The position numbers were made by a program, and so were the translations under genes. Below, one piece after another: positions 9,571 through 22,238 of a stretch of DNA of 64,000 nt. This DNA is from Pollenia angustigena (Eukaryota; Arthropoda; Insecta; Diptera; Polleniidae), in assembly GCA_930367215.1 (NCBI GenBank), contig OV884058.1:197922208-197986207 (forward strand), written 5' to 3'. Position 1 is the stretch's first letter. The number at the start of each line of letters is the position of its first letter. A model generated the notes under the pieces. That model was not told the origin of the DNA and did not search any database. It saw only the letters and a list, made by a program, of their open reading frames with translations.

Positions 9571-11132
9571 TTTATACCCTCCACCACAATTAGTTGTGAA
9601 GAGGGTATATTCAGTTTGTCATTCCGTGTGAAACTTTTTTACTATTCATCTCAGACCCTATAAAGTATATATATTCTGGGTCCTTGAGTAATTTTAAGTC
9701 GATTTAGCCATGTCCGTCTGTCTGTCCGTCTGTCCGTCTGTTGAAAACACGCTCACTTTCGAAAAACTCAAAAGAAATCAACAAACTTGGTGTCAAATTG
9801 CTTGTAGTTATCCTAAGCAGTTTGGGATTGAAATTCAGCAAAATCGGTTCAATAGGATCTGAGCTATGAATCAAAATGTGGAACTACCACCTAAAAAAAA
9901 TTGATAATTTTGTTACAAAAACTAACATAAATGGTGGAAAAATGCACAGAATGATATAAGATTTCGCAACAATTCGTTTTATTCAACTGGAAATCATGCT
10001 GTGAAATTTCGTGAAGATCCGTCAATAATTTACCCTAGGCCCCATATAAGCCCTACTCCCGGAAAACAGTATATTAAGCCTAAAACCCTAACTAACAATG
10101 CTATCATTACAAATTTTGGCAAGTCACAGTTACATAGGACTAGAAATTAAACTGTTAAGTTTCGTGACGATCGGTCCATAATTTACCATAGGCCCCATAT
10201 AAAACCTACTTCCGGAAAACAACTTAGTACGCCTAAAAACGTAAAAAATAATGCTATCATAACAAAATTTGGTACATCAAAGTTTTATAGAACTAGAAAT
10301 AAATCTTTGAAATTTCGTGAAGATCGGTTCATAATTTACCATAGGCCCCATATAAACTTTACTCCCGGAAAACAACTTAGTACGCCTAAAAACGTAAAAA
10401 ATAATGCTATCATAACAAAATTTGGTACATCAAAGTTTTATTGGACAAGAAATAAAATTATGTTATTTCGTGAAGATCGGTCCATAACTTACCCTGGGCC
10501 CCATATAAACCTTACTCCCGGAAAACAGTTTAGTACGCCTAAATCCGTAAAAAATAACGCTATCATAACAAAATTTGGTACAGCAAAGTTTTATAGGACA
10601 AGAAATAAAACTGTGTAATTTCGTGAAGATCGGTCCATATTTTACCCTGGGCCTCATATAAAACCTACTTCCAGAAAACAACTTAGTACGCCTAAAACCG
10701 TAAAAAATAATGCAATCATAACAAATTTTGGCTCGTCACAGTTTTATAGGACTATAAATGATACTGTGAAATTTCGTGAAGATCGGTACATAATTTACCC
10801 TAGGCCCCATAGAAACCCTACTCCCGGAAAACAGTTCAGTACACCTAAAACCATAATTAATAATGCTATCATAACAGAAATTGGTACGTCACAGTTTTAA
10901 AGGACTAGAAATGACGCTGTGAAATTTCGTGATGATCGGTCCATAATTTACCCTAGGCCCCATATAAACCCTTCTACCGGAAAACAGTTTGGTTGCCTTA
11001 AGCCATAATTAATAACAAATCGTCACAGTTTAAGATTATAATAACATCATACAGATATTACTCCTTAAACATTCGAACTGTCGGTGGAGGGTATCAAAGA
11101 TTCGGCACAGCCGAATATAGCACTCTAACTTG
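9571..11132 (+). mobile_element. Complete hairpin-ended (Helentron/DINE-like) element, family 1
   Basis: The left end ATACCCTCCACC forms a hairpin with AGAGGGTAT. A conserved core follows (GTCATTCCGTGTGAAAC, ATATATATTCTGGGTCCTTG, a TCCGTCTG microsatellite), then seven tandem 153-bp units, then the inverted GGTGGAGGGTAT and a terminal hairpin TTCGGCACAGCCGAA followed about 8 nt later by CTAA. Subterminal inverted repeats, a central tandem array and a 3' hairpin without TSD or long TIRs match the plan of Helentron-associated and DINE-1-type elements. No Rep/helicase is encoded, so it would be non-autonomous. The class assignment is an inference. Confidence 0.75.
10001..10990 (+). repeat. Tandem array of seven 153-bp units
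   Basis: Units begin with GTGAAATTTCGTGAAGATCG or a variant at 10001, 10154, 10307, 10460, 10613, 10766 and 10919, an exact 153-bp period. Because 153 is a multiple of three, some neighbouring units stay open and read as a 51-residue protein repeat. Confidence 0.92.
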
Positions 11133-11235
11133 TTTTATTTAAAATATTAGAAAAGCTAGTAAACATTTTTAATTAAGGTCATAATTCTGTAAATCGCAGC
11201 GCTACGACAAAGAATTACATTGAAAGCAAAAATAA

Positions 11236-11508
11236 AGTTTAGTTAGCGAAGCCGGTACTTGGTTTTATCAAAGAGGAGAAAATCCTCGCGCCCGGCCTTA
11301 GGCCGGCTATGCTTTCGAGTTTGTCCACGGACACTATGAACTGGACGTTATGACATGCCACCTTTTTGCAATATGTCCCGTTATTTTTATAAATAACACT
11401 AAGGAATTCGTCGTATAGTAATAATGAATGATTTAGACAAATAGTATGCCCGAAAAAATGGGCTATTTTTCATATAATATTTTTGGGTGATTTTTCCTAC
11501 AGTCCAAA
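11236..11508. mobile_element. Truncated foldback/Mutator-type element (right half)
   Basis: Matches the right part of 31654-32718: GCGAAGCCGGTA, GACATGCCACCTTTTTGC, GGAATTCGTCGTATAGTAAT, ending TTTTTCCTACAG. The left arm is absent. Confidence 0.75.
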
Positions 11509-12449
11509 ATGCGCACATTTCCGCGCGTTATGAATAATCTGTAATTGTTACTTTGTTTAAACCGAAAATGGTATTGAATAAATTCGGTTGAAACATACAT
11601 AAATCAAAAAAAAAAAAAAAAAGGCAAAAGACAAAATCGGAAAAAATACGTAAAATTAAAAATGTGGATTTGTTAATATAGGCAGCTTATGGTACCATGG
11701 GCAACTATTATGTTTCTTTTTTTGTGTTTTAAACATAAATTTTGTTATTTTACAAACACAAAATATTAATTTTATAATGTTTCTAATAAGATCAGGGACC
11801 GTTAATAACAGTTATCCAAAAAATTTAAACTCAAAACTCTCCATATTAAAGTCAACGAAGACATATACTGTCATACAGCGATGCCAACTTAGTGCTTTTG
11901 GCACTATTTATGGTGCTTTTTGATGCCTCAAAACGCCAAAATTTTATCCTTAGTGCCAAACTAAGAAAACGCACTAACTTGGTGCTTTTTAAATTTTTTG
12001 TAAGTGCCTTTAGTGCTTTTTACAATTTTTATTGTTTTTCTACCATTTTTTTTTTAAACTTCGATTATATAGAGGATGATTTAGATGAGCTTTGCTATTT
12101 GGGGTACAATTTTGAGGAGGCCTGTAAAGATTAAAAGATTTCAAATGATAAAAAAAGTGATAAAAGAAAGTTGTATTCGTTTTACCAATAATTTTATTTA
12201 CGAAGTTAGAGCTAGGAAATTTTACAAAACGTTGCGCTATTTAGGGTTGACAACATATTAAGTAATCGTAGTAAAAACGATGTGTTTGTTTTAGGTAAAC
12301 TTCTTTTTAAAGATTTTGACACTGTTTCAAAAAAAAAAAATGGCTTGGAAAATCTTAGGAATTGTAAATGGAAAAATAAACAGCGAACATATCTTTTTTA
12401 GATAGAAGTCAACGATTTTAATTGTCCAATTTTGTATTAAGAATTTTAA

Positions 12450-12705
12450 GTTTTCCATACTCTAACGCGGGCATTGAAAGAAAATTTATGGCCTGTTCGT
12501 CGATAGCGAATGAAGACTTCGTTCGCTTAACTTACATGCAAAACAAAAACAATATTTTAAAATTTGTTTTTGTTTTAAATGTAATTTAAGCAAACGAAGT
12601 CTTCATTCGCTATCGACGAACAGGCCTTTAGTTCGATGGACTACAGTAAATCCAAAATCGGAAGCCGATTATCCTTAAACTCTGTTAATTCAATTCTTCA
12701 CGTTA
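12450..12705 (+). pseudogene. hAT transposase C-terminal remnant split by a MITE
   Basis: Before the MITE the sequence reads SFPYSNAGIERKFM; after it, KSKIGSRLSLNSVNSILHVR. This is the hAT dimerisation region (SNA..ER.F, then RLS..SV.SILHVK). The insertion at 12489-12627 falls just after ERKF. Earlier transposase sequence is not recognisable. Confidence 0.75.
12489..12627. mobile_element. MITE nested in the hAT transposase, TTA duplication
   Basis: The inverted arms (T/A)GGCCTGTTCGTCGATAGCG are flanked by TTA at 12486-12488 and 12628-12630. The near-palindromic 139 bp has arms of about 50 bp. The 3-bp TWA duplication points to PIF/Harbinger. Confidence 0.85.
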
Positions 12706-13198
12706 GATGTGGACTTCTTTGACATAATTCATGCTGCAATGATGACACTCAACCATCTAATGTCTGTAGAGATCCTTCTTTCAATGAAACATAGAAAAAA
12801 TCAAAATAAATATTACTTGAAAACTGTTTTATGGCCCAATTCAAACTCAGCTGATGATGATCCAAATGATTTGGATGATATTATTTTTTTGAAGATAATT
12901 ATATATTATAGTATCTTCAATGTATACATTAAAAATGTTTATATACAAATGTTAATATATTTATTATTAAATTTTAAATGAAATGATCCCACATCAACGC
13001 CGTCGCCTTTTTTCAATATGGGAGGTATATAATATTCGGCACGAATGCAACTTATTTTGTGTTTAATTATATTGTAAAAAAGGCTTAGTGCTTTTTTACG
13101 CTTTTTTTTTTTTTGCTCAAAATAGTGCTTTTTAGTGCTTTTTTTTAAATTTTAAAGTGCCTTTTGCTCTCAAAAACTTTGGCATCACTGCTGTCATA

Positions 13199-15540
13199 TA
13201 CCAATAGATTCGTATTGAAGTGCTCTTTCAGAATATATGGTGATCTTAACTTTTAACATCACACACAACTCTACATTTAAGACATATTTTTCAACGACTC
13301 TGACTCTGCATTCCGAAAGTGTTAAATACAGGTCACCCCAACACCTAGTAAAATATGATAAGTCTACAAGAACTGACCTTCGGAACGTTTGTGAAAATCT
13401 TAAAAGAAAATTTCGAGAAGCTTTATCCTCTGTCCATCCTGCGCTGTGGTTCAGGGAAAGATGAAGTCTAGAGATACCTTAGATCTGCTAATTTTTCTAG
13501 AGACACGTATTCGCGCTTACTGGCGCAATGAAATGTTATAAATTTAAGAACATGGCGCAGAAATACTTAAGTTTTTAAATCGGTTCTATCGTACCTATTT
13601 TCCATTAAAGTTCTGCTTCAAACGGATTACTCTACTTCGTATCGATATCGATATAATTATCGCCGATATTTATTTTTGAATATCGGTATCGTATCGGCAA
13701 AAAGGCGTATTGTTACATCCCTAGTATATACAAACATACATATATCGGGTCTAAGCAACTTAGATGACCCGTAATGGCAATTATCAAACGGATTTTTCTC
13801 TAAAATATTGTTTAATTTTTTTCAGAGTAGAAACAAATTTAAATTTTCAACACTTTTGCTACTGGAATAAAGCTTTGTTAACAATGAGAGCAACAATTTC
13901 TTTTTTTCTTCTTAAAGTTTTTTTAAAAAGTTAAGTCAACTTCTACGTCATCAACAATTTGTATGAAATTGTTTATGACGTTTATAATAATTTTATTTAG
14001 TTCTGAACAAGGCGAATTTCAATTCAATTGAATTGAATGAAAATTTTAACAAAATGTTCCAAAAAATAATAATAAATACGTCATATTGTTCTGGGCAAAA
14101 TTTGCAATCGGTTTCTTTATTTAAAATGTGTGTGATCGCGAAAAAAAATTGTTGCTCTATTGTGAACACCAGTGAAAATATTGTTACCTATTGTGAACAA
14201 AGCTTAAAGACTTTGTTGGAAACAAAAATAAATATTTGTTATTTCGGTATAGGAATCAATACTGGTATTCAAGTTTGAACGCGGTATTGGCATTAATAAC
14301 GATATCGGTTGCAAACCATGCTTTATATAAAACTTTTAAGGAGAGTATAAGAAAATGCTTATTCCTTTAAAACAAGGATCACGTTTCAGACAAAAATCAA
14401 GTGAAAATTTTTAAATAAATTCTACGCTGCGTTCGTTTACCCCAAAATTTGTCAAATTTGTACTGGATTTTACTGAAATGCGTTCGCGTACACAAAAATT
14501 TCTAAAATTTTTACATTACTCAACTACTGGATTTTACTGAGATTTTACTGGAAAAGTAAGCGAACGCACATCTTCTCACAAATTGTTTTAAAAAACATAC
14601 AGCTGTAATGTAAAAAAATCACGTTAAAATAATTTTAACTTTACATATCCTTTCTTTAAAAAAAAATCTTCCCACTTTGCTTAAGCTATCTTGGCATTAA
14701 AATGCAAACAACAAGTGCTTCTCGCTTTTGCACCATTCCCATAAACACAATTTCCTTATGCTGCCTTGTATGCACATAATATTGACCCATTTCCTTTCAT
14801 GAAAACAAAAAGGAGTGTTTATGAATTTGTGAATGTATCTCCGAATAAATATGCTTGCAACAGCAAATATTTGCATTAATAGGCGAAATTTATGCCACAT
14901 ACTAAATGCATACATATGTATATAAATGTGTTAAAGTTATGTACATTTGTATACCTCCTACAATTTACATGTGCTTGTTTGCTGCAAGGAAAGAGAAGCA
15001 AGAAAAAGAAATTGGAACATGATGGTGCTGCAAGTACATCGTGCTCAGAAATATAGAATGAAAACTAAAACATGGCCATCAGCAGGTAAAACGGCATCAT
15101 AACTTTGAGGTTTGTAAGAAACTATTTATAGTTATAGAAAGAGACTTCCTTTTTTTTGTGAGGGAAAAGAAGAGAGGGCTAGGAGATTGAAAAAAAACAA
15201 TTAATTAAACAGGGAATTAACTGCTTTATTGCAAAAGTGTATACATTTCATTTGCCTAATGGTATAAATTAAGGTGACCATACGTACTCTTTTTTAGAGG
15301 ACAATCATCTATTTTAACTGGCTGTTATCATCTTTTTTCATAATCTGTCATCTTTGTCCTCTTCATTTTTAAAAGCATGATCAATATTTGTTTTTATTTT
15401 TTAAAATTAAAATAAATTTTATTTCACGCCGGTCACCGGTTTTTTCAGTAAAATCATATGAAAATTTCGTGACATGCTTATTCTGATCATACTCCTACTG
15501 AACTCTCATACATTTGCAGTATGAAATTTTGAATAACTTA
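13199..15540. other. Intergenic, degenerate repeats only
   Basis: Seen here are a TATCGATATCG-rich patch at 13625-13705 ending GTTACATCCCTAG (like a hAT terminus), a short inverted pair TGCGTTCG...CGAACGCA at about 14430-14567, and TATG/TACA microsatellites near 14905-14960. Open frames at 13237 and 14033 show no recognisable domain. Confidence 0.45.
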
Positions 15541-15666
15541 GGGCCATTATTACAACTTGAAGTTAGCTAAAGTTAAGATTAAATTGACAGATAATAATGT
15601 GTTATCTGTCAAAAAGCGTATGTTAACTGTCGGATAACAGCTAACGCCAAGTTATAATAATGGCCC
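15541..15666. mobile_element. MITE, GGGCCATTATTA family, copy 1
   Basis: The 126-bp palindrome-like element has the ends GGGCCATTATTACAACTTG and CAAGTTATAATAATGGCCC. An inverted-orientation relative lies at 23034-23159 with a TAA duplication. Here the flanks are TTA and ATA. Confidence 0.85.
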
Positions 15667-15700
15667 ATAGTGCAATAAATTTTTAAGTTTTGTTATTTTT

Positions 15701-16455
15701 ATACCCTCCACCACAATTAGTTGTGAAGAGGGTATATTAAGTTTGTCATTCCGTGTGAAACTTTTTATTATTCATCTCAGACCCCATAAAGTATATATAT
15801 TCTGGGTCCTTGAGTAATTCTAAGTCGATTTAGCCATGTCCGTCTGTCCGTCTGTCTGTCCGTCTGTTGAAAACACGCTCACTTTCGAACAACTCAAAAG
15901 AAATGAACAAACTTAGTGCCAAATTATCCTAAGCAGTTTGGGATTGAAATCCAGCAAAATCGGTGCAGTAGGACCAGAGCTATGAATCAAAATGTGGAAC
16001 AACCACCTAAAAAAATTTATAATTTTGTTACAAAAAATAACGTAAATGCTGGAACAAGGCACGGAATGAGATAAAATTTTGCAAACATTTTTATTTTTTG
16101 ACGATCCGTCCATAATTTACCCTAAGCCCAATATAAACAATACTCCCGGAAAACAGTTTAGTACACCTAAAACCATAATTAATAATGCTAGCATAACAGA
16201 AATTGGTACGTCACAGTTTTAAAGGACTAGAAATGACGCTGTGAAATTTCGTGATGATCGGTCCATAATTTACCCTAGGCCCCATATAAACCCTACTACC
16301 GGAAAACAGTTTAGTCGCCTAAAACCATAATTAATAACAAATCGTCACAGTTTAAGATAATAATAACATCATACAGATATTAACCCTTAAACATTCGAAC
16401 TGTCGGTGGAGGGTATCAAAGATTCGGCACAGCCGAATATAGCACTCTAACTTGT
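15701..16455 (+). mobile_element. Hairpin-ended element, family 1, short-array copy
   Basis: It has the same left end, core and terminal hairpin as 9571-11132 but fewer 153-bp units (about one and a half), so the element is 755 bp. The final segment, from about 16135 on, is nearly identical to the last unit of the 9.5-kb copy. Confidence 0.85.
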
Positions 16456-16511
16456 TTTTAACTAATTTTAATTATTTATAACACTATGCTAGTTGAAAAA
16501 GCAGACAAGCC

Positions 16512-17011
16512 GGGCACATGGCGTTTTAACATAATTCGGGTACGCTGAATACAGTGGGGCTCGCCGTTTTTTTTTAGATTGACTCTGGTTTTCGAGATAT
16601 ACCGTTATTTAGAAAATGGTTGAGGTTTCACAACATATATTCGAAAAGTAAAACTTTTTTCTAATACGAGCAGTCGTTTTTGAAACATATTTTTTTTTTT
16701 TTTTGAAAATAAAAATAAATTTTTTTTCACAAAGTTTCGAAATTTTTGTTTTTTAAAAATTCATAAAAAATATGAATTTACATATAAAAATACATCACAA
16801 AAGTCGAAAAATTTTAATTAATTTAATTGCTGAATTTCGTTTTTTTTAGTAATTTCAATAAACTAAACCGTTTTTGAGTAACGTGAAAGTATGTTGTTCA
16901 ACTCCTCCATTTTCAAAATTACGGTATATCTCGAAAACCAGAGCCAATCTTAAAAACGGCGAGCACCACTGAATTCAGCGTACCCGAATTAGGTTTAAAC
17001 GACAGGTGCCC
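16512..17011. mobile_element. Foldback element with long imperfect TIRs
   Basis: The left arm starts GGGCACATGGCGTTTTAACA and runs through GGGTACGCTGAATACAGTGG and GGTTTTCGAGATATACCGT. The right arm is its inverted copy ending at GTGCCC (17011). Each arm is about 110 bp. No TSD was read and the interior is AT-rich. Superfamily unassigned. Confidence 0.7.
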
Positions 17012-17344
17012 AGCTATTCTCAAAAAAGTGTAAATTTCTTGCACAGTGTAATTAAAAGTAAATTTGTATGTATGTTATTTTTTTAATTTACTTTACATTT
17101 ATGTATAAATATATATGAATGTTTGTCTGTAAAATATGTAAAAAATCTTGAAGTCAAATAAATTTTTTGCTTTTATGTCCTCTATTTTTACTTTCAAAAT
17201 CTGGTCGCCTTATATAAATGTTATTAAAAAAGAAATAAATTAACAATATGAAAGACTTTGAATAATTAAAAAAAGCTCGTTTTTTTTAATTGCATTATCT
17301 TGGATTTTCTAGAATAAAATTTACAAATCCTGAATCCCGGGAGG

Positions 17345-17725
17345 GTTTTTTGGTACTTTTTTTCTTTTACTGGTACTTTTTGAATTTCCGTTAGTATTGG
17401 ACCTAGAAACATGAAATTAAGCACGCAAGGTCTTGAGTGAATGACAATCTGTTAGAGGGATCTTTTTGGTACTTTTTCGTGTTTTAACTGGTACTTTTTG
17501 ACTTTCCGTTAGTATTGGACCTAGAAAGATAAAATTAAACATGCAAAGTCCGGAGTGAATAAGAATCTGTAAGAGGGTTTTTGGTACTATTTTGTTCTTT
17601 AACTGGTACCTTTTCAATTTCCGCATTTATTGGATATAGAAATATAAAATTAAACATGTATGTTCCTGAGTGAATGTAATACGTATTTTTTGGTACTTTT
17701 TCGTTCTCTAACTGGTACTTTTTTT
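17345..17725. repeat. Tandem repeat of about 115-118 bp, about 3.4 copies
   Basis: Each unit contains ACTGGTACTTTTTGA, TTCCGTTAGTATTGG and AAACATGCAAAGTC-like sequence. TATTGG recurs at 17395, 17513 and 17628. The same unit, split by Helitrons, appears at 27540-29600. Confidence 0.8.
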
Positions 17726-18162
17726 ATTTAATATTTATTTTTGTGCGTTTAATAAAAAAAAGCAAATAGGTGTCTGGTACGTGTACAAAATAAGGCCGTT
17801 TTAGGTAGTAAACGTGTAAAACATGTATATTGGAACTTTTTTGTCCACCATCTAGCTTTTAAACCAATACGTATAGAAAAAAAAAAATTATATAACATTT
17901 GGAACTTATTTAAAAAATTCGAAAAATTACCACATATGCAGGTAATTTTTCAAAATTCGAACGTTTAAGGGGTGAAAATTTTTGCTATGTTTGTAATGTA
18001 CTTTTTTCCAATAAATTGTTCTCCATCTGTTTATCTTTCATCGCAGACCCTAAACGTATGAGGCTAAAAGGTGGACATTTGGACCGAAGGCTGGCCTCTC
18101 GCTAAATCGATCCCGCTTACCTCAAAAATCCAAAACTAAAAGAGATCCAAAAAATTTAACAC
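17726..18162. repeat. Uninterrupted paralogue of the nested-element target
   Basis: About 17765-17870 reads AGGTGTCTGGTACG, AGTAAACGTGTAAAACATG and TATTGGAACTTTTTTG, then TAGCTTTTAAACC. The same text, divided by two transposons, occurs at 18950-18998 and 25743-27400. The rest is AT-rich with no gene. Confidence 0.65.
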
Positions 18163-18165
18163 TTA

Positions 18166-18920
18166 AGGCTCAGTTAGGCGAACGTTGCTGTACCCGTAAT
18201 GTACCGCACCGTACTGTAAGCACGTTGGTGCACTTATAGAACGTTTAAAAACGTGTCATACGTTTTCCCATACATAAACAAAAAGCAAAAGTATACATAA
18301 AACAAAACACACAGTGATGGGAATCAAAAATGTTCAAATGGTGACCGTTGTGCAGAAAAGGTACGACGTACTTTAAATGGTATTTAAACAGCATTTTGTG
18401 TATGTAAAAAATGTAATTAGTTTAATATTTATATTATAGATTTACAATAAATAAATAAATTTGTATTTTAGCATATATAAATTTTTAGCATACATATATT
18501 GTAAATGTGCATACACCAAACAAGGTTTTGATACCATTTAAAGTATTTTATATGTTTCCCTTTTTCATTGGATGTGTATATGCATTTGTTTATTTTAAAC
18601 ATCTTAACATATGTATATTTGGAAATATGTTGTATTGTAAGTTGTTTTGTCGCAATTCCATAGATATACTGAAAAAAGTACCAAAAAAAAAAAAAAAGAG
18701 AAAAATTGCCTGCATTCAATGTAACATACAAGCCGCCCATCACTGTCTTACAAATGTCACGTAACAACGGCATAAAATTCTATTTTATACAGATTGGTAC
18801 GTTGCAACTACGGTACATTGCATTTCGGTAAGCTTTTGTATTGATTTTCATATAACAAAAAGCGAACAGCTGATGGATACAGTACAGATACGGTACAGCA
18901 ACGTTCGCCTAACTGAGCCT
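18166..18920. mobile_element. PIF/Harbinger-type element, AGGCTCAGTTAGGCG family, copy 1
   Basis: The ends AGGCTCAGTTAGGCGAACGT and ACGTTCGCCTAACTGAGCCT are perfect inverted copies (about 29 bp in all). TTA flanks both sides (18163-18165 and 18921-18923). It is 755 bp with no transposase. A partial copy lies at 53412-53645. Confidence 0.88.
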
Positions 18921-19549
18921 TTATTGTTGTTCATTAAAAAAATAAGAGGACAGGTGCCTGGTACATTTTGAAATTTGGTCCTTTTGGAGTGTAAACACCA
19001 GTGTTGCAAAACTGAAATTTTGAAATGGTACTGAACTTCAACTAAAAGAATATTTTTCCCACAAATGGTACTTTTTGTTAAAAAAAAAATACGTAATTTA
19101 TGAAAATAAAAGCAGCAAAAAATATTTTATTGGAGTCAGGCGCGGATTCAGGGGGGGGGGGGGGGGAAATAAGGAAATTTCGCCCCCGTAAATTATAAAA
19201 ATATGTTTTGTTAATTTCGATAATACAAGAATTCCCAATAATAATATTTTTTTTTATTTTACAAAATTTTTGATAATCCCAGCAAGGTTTTTTTTGTTTT
19301 TTTTATGGAATCTCTAACGAAATTTTCATGAGTATTTTTTTATTTTTTTTTTTATTGAATCTCTAACGATTTTCATTAAGTATCCATATCTTAATCCTAA
19401 TAGTTATTTATTAGATATTTCCAAAGAAACATCTAGTTTACCGTATTCAATTACTTATTATTCTACATTCAATCCCAGCAGGTGCCTCTATATCCAAAGA
19501 CTAAACGTTTGACTTGATAAATCGTGCGGTTGAATTATTAAAAAGCCTA

Positions 19550-20110
19550 AGGCCCGTTTTCACGACTAACCTTTAAAGATCGAAATAGTTAATGGTACCT
19601 TTAGCACTAGTGAGGAATAAAGTTACCTTCAACTATTTTTCGTTTTCACAACTTCTGTATAAAATAAACTTAACATTTATAAAAATGTGGCAATACTAAA
19701 GTAAATACCGATTATTTTTGCCAAAATAAAAATACGAACTGGCAACTACGTACTATCTTTTACTTTTCTCATATTAAAATTTGTGTCCACAAACATTTTT
19801 TAATAATGGAAAATATTAATGAAGTACCGCGTACACGCGAATTTAACGTTTTGTAACTTTTTTGTCAAAATACGAGTTTGTTATTAATTTACAAAATATA
19901 CGTATACTTGGAGTTGCCATATATAACAAATATGTGAATATAATATGGCAATCTCAAATCTAAACCTTACGACAAAGTTAAAGGTAGAACGTTCCTCTCT
20001 TTATCTTATCCTTCACTTTTAGGTTAAAGGGAACTTGTGATAATTAAAAACTCATTATCTGTTCGATAACTTTCTACATTTAGCTATCGTTAAGTTGTGA
20101 AAACGGGCCT
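19550..20110. mobile_element. MITE nested in the hAT element, TA duplication
   Basis: The ends AGGCCCGTTTTCAC and GTGAAAACGGGCCT are inverted, with the arms continuing as ACTAACCTTTAA and TTAACGATAGC-like sequence. TA flanks both sides (19548-19549 and 20111-20112). It encodes nothing. Confidence 0.8.
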
Positions 20111-20149
20111 TAGTATTTGCAATATTTATGTATGTATGTATATATTAAT

Positions 20150-22238
20150 GTGTTATATGAATCAAAATTCTATTCGTTAATTTTTGACGATAGCAGTGAT
20201 TTGTCGGGGAAAGCCTTATCTTTAAGATATTTCAACATACAACAAAAAGTTTTTAGGGAAGAATTTATTGGGTTTGTTGTAAACGCATTTGAAGAGGCTT
20301 CAAAAGATATTATGACGTTGATGTGTCAATTGATGCGAAGGCACTATCATCAATAGTACTTTAAACTTTGACAAATTTTGGTCTTGACCTAAAAAATTGT
20401 GTAGGAGATGGAACAGATGGGTGTGCTCTGATGTCAGCTGAAAATGGAGCTGTTCAAAATTTCTGGAAAAGCGACAAATGCGAAACAAACGCCTTGCTAT
20501 TCCCATAAATCGAACAACTCAATTTCTAAAAGCAATAAAGTGCCATTAATACAAGAAGTTGTATCATTTGTTAAAGAAACGAAAAAATTTTTTAAATATA
20601 ATCATCCCAAGCGAAAAACATTCTTGCAAAGTATTTGGGAGTCAAACTCTCTTCATAATGCGTCTTTGCAACAAGTGTACATCATATAGTAGAAACTTTG
20701 GAAAAAAAAATATCTGAGTGGAAAGGTAGTATATCTACCTTTATATTAAGGACCTCAATTAGTACTTTTTAATTTATTTGCGGAATATACATATTAATTG
20801 TGATATCTACTGTAACACAGCCACTTAGTATCATTTTACAAAAGCAAGATATAGATCTGCAAAAAGGATCAAGCCTTATCAAAATTTTTAACATGTGCCT
20901 TGAAGAAGAAATAAATAAACCGAAGAACAATTTAAAGCGATTTTTGAAAAAGTTAAAGTTATTTGCGTTCAAATCGAGGTTCCAATCGAAAAGACAAGAT
21001 TTGAACGAAATAATCACTTCCAAAATGTTGAAGATTACTACCGAGTTGTAGGTTACATTCCTCTTATTGAATTTATTTTAGAAGATCTCAAAACATCTTT
21101 CCCAATAAATATCCTAAATGTATTGAACATACCTAAACTTCAACCTCAAAGTGTAATCAAGTCATATGGACAAATCCTCGCACGTGTTTTTTGATTGATA
21201 TATAAACATTTTTTGGCCTTTCAAAAGAGATAGCTTCAAGTTATATATAGTATTTAGTGACATTAATATGTACTTACGAATGGCATATATCATAATTTCT
21301 TAGCAGGCATTTGTTGCGAAATAATTGATCACAAAGTTTTGTGACGCACGCCACAAAACTTAGAAGCAACTTTAAAAGTTGAAGTATGTATTCCTAATTT
21401 TTAGCGAATTTTCCATCATAAGGTATACAAAGTCTAATTCCTAAAAGGAAGATGAATATAAGAGAACTCTAAATTCGCAGCTTAAAAATGTTGTAATTTT
21501 TTGATAAAAGCAGTGAACGCACGCTACAGTTTTTTAGTACTATATAAAAAAACCCAATTATATACATATATAAACTAATTTTGTGATCATTTATGAATGT
21601 ATTAATGAATATCAATCTTTTTTTTTAACGAAATTTATATTGTGATGAGTCTGCTGGTTGTAAGTGATATTTTAAGCTCAAAAGGCACCTAAAATAATAT
21701 TAAATTCATGTGTAACATTAAGAGATCAGTGAAGGGGTAGTATTTGGTAAAAATTATTGTATAAATGATCGTCGAAATACATATTTTTAAATATAAAAAT
21801 TAAATTATAAGTCTAAAAAAAATTAATTTGAAAAATTTTTGGTTTGTGGACTATTTTTGAGATTTGTCCATATACCATTTATTTTAAAACCACAACTAGC
21901 TGATTAGCTGATTATATTTGTTAAACGAGATTAACACATTTTAACTTGAGCCTGAACAGTTGCATTGGCAACAAACATGGAAAATATTTGAAAATCTAAC
22001 ATATAACGTTGTAGATGTTTTAATAAACTGTGATGAAGACATCTACCCAAATCTAAGAAAAATATTTCAAATTTTCGTGTCAATGCTCGTCAGTAATGCT
22101 ACGAGCGAGAGGTCATTTCCTACCCTTCGTCGAATAAAAACATGGCTCAGACCAACAATGACCGAAGATAGACTGTACTATCTCAATTTGCCACACAAGG
22201 AAATCACAATTTACTTATTTAAAAAGATTAATTTATTT
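20150..22238 (+). pseudogene. hAT transposase, multiply frameshifted
   Basis: Recognisable pieces occur in order: FYSLIFDDSSDLSG (about 20165-20220, the catalytic-core start), CVGDGTDGCALMS and QNFWKSDKCETNALLF in a second frame (about 20400), TVTQPLSIILQKQDIDLQ (20810), and a dimerisation domain SNATSERSFPTLRRIKTWLR at 22095-22155. Stops and frameshifts separate them. The order and motifs match transposases annotated as ZMYM1-like or 52-kDa-repressor-like hAT proteins. Confidence 0.85.

Larger units (their letters stand above)
11876..13190 (+). mobile_element. hAT element with AGTGCTTTT-rich ends
   Basis: TIRs CAGCGATGCCAA (11876) and TTGGCATCACTG (ending 13190) are flanked by a perfect 8-bp duplication CTGTCATA (11868-11875 and 13191-13198). 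Both ends are rich in AGTGCTTTT. The interior has a decayed hAT transposase C-terminus interrupted by a MITE. Confidence 0.9.

Noticed and set aside
10307..10618. 103-codon frame as a gene
   Set aside because: It lies in the 153-bp tandem array of a non-autonomous element; the open frame follows from the period being a multiple of three. Kept only as a testable curiosity.
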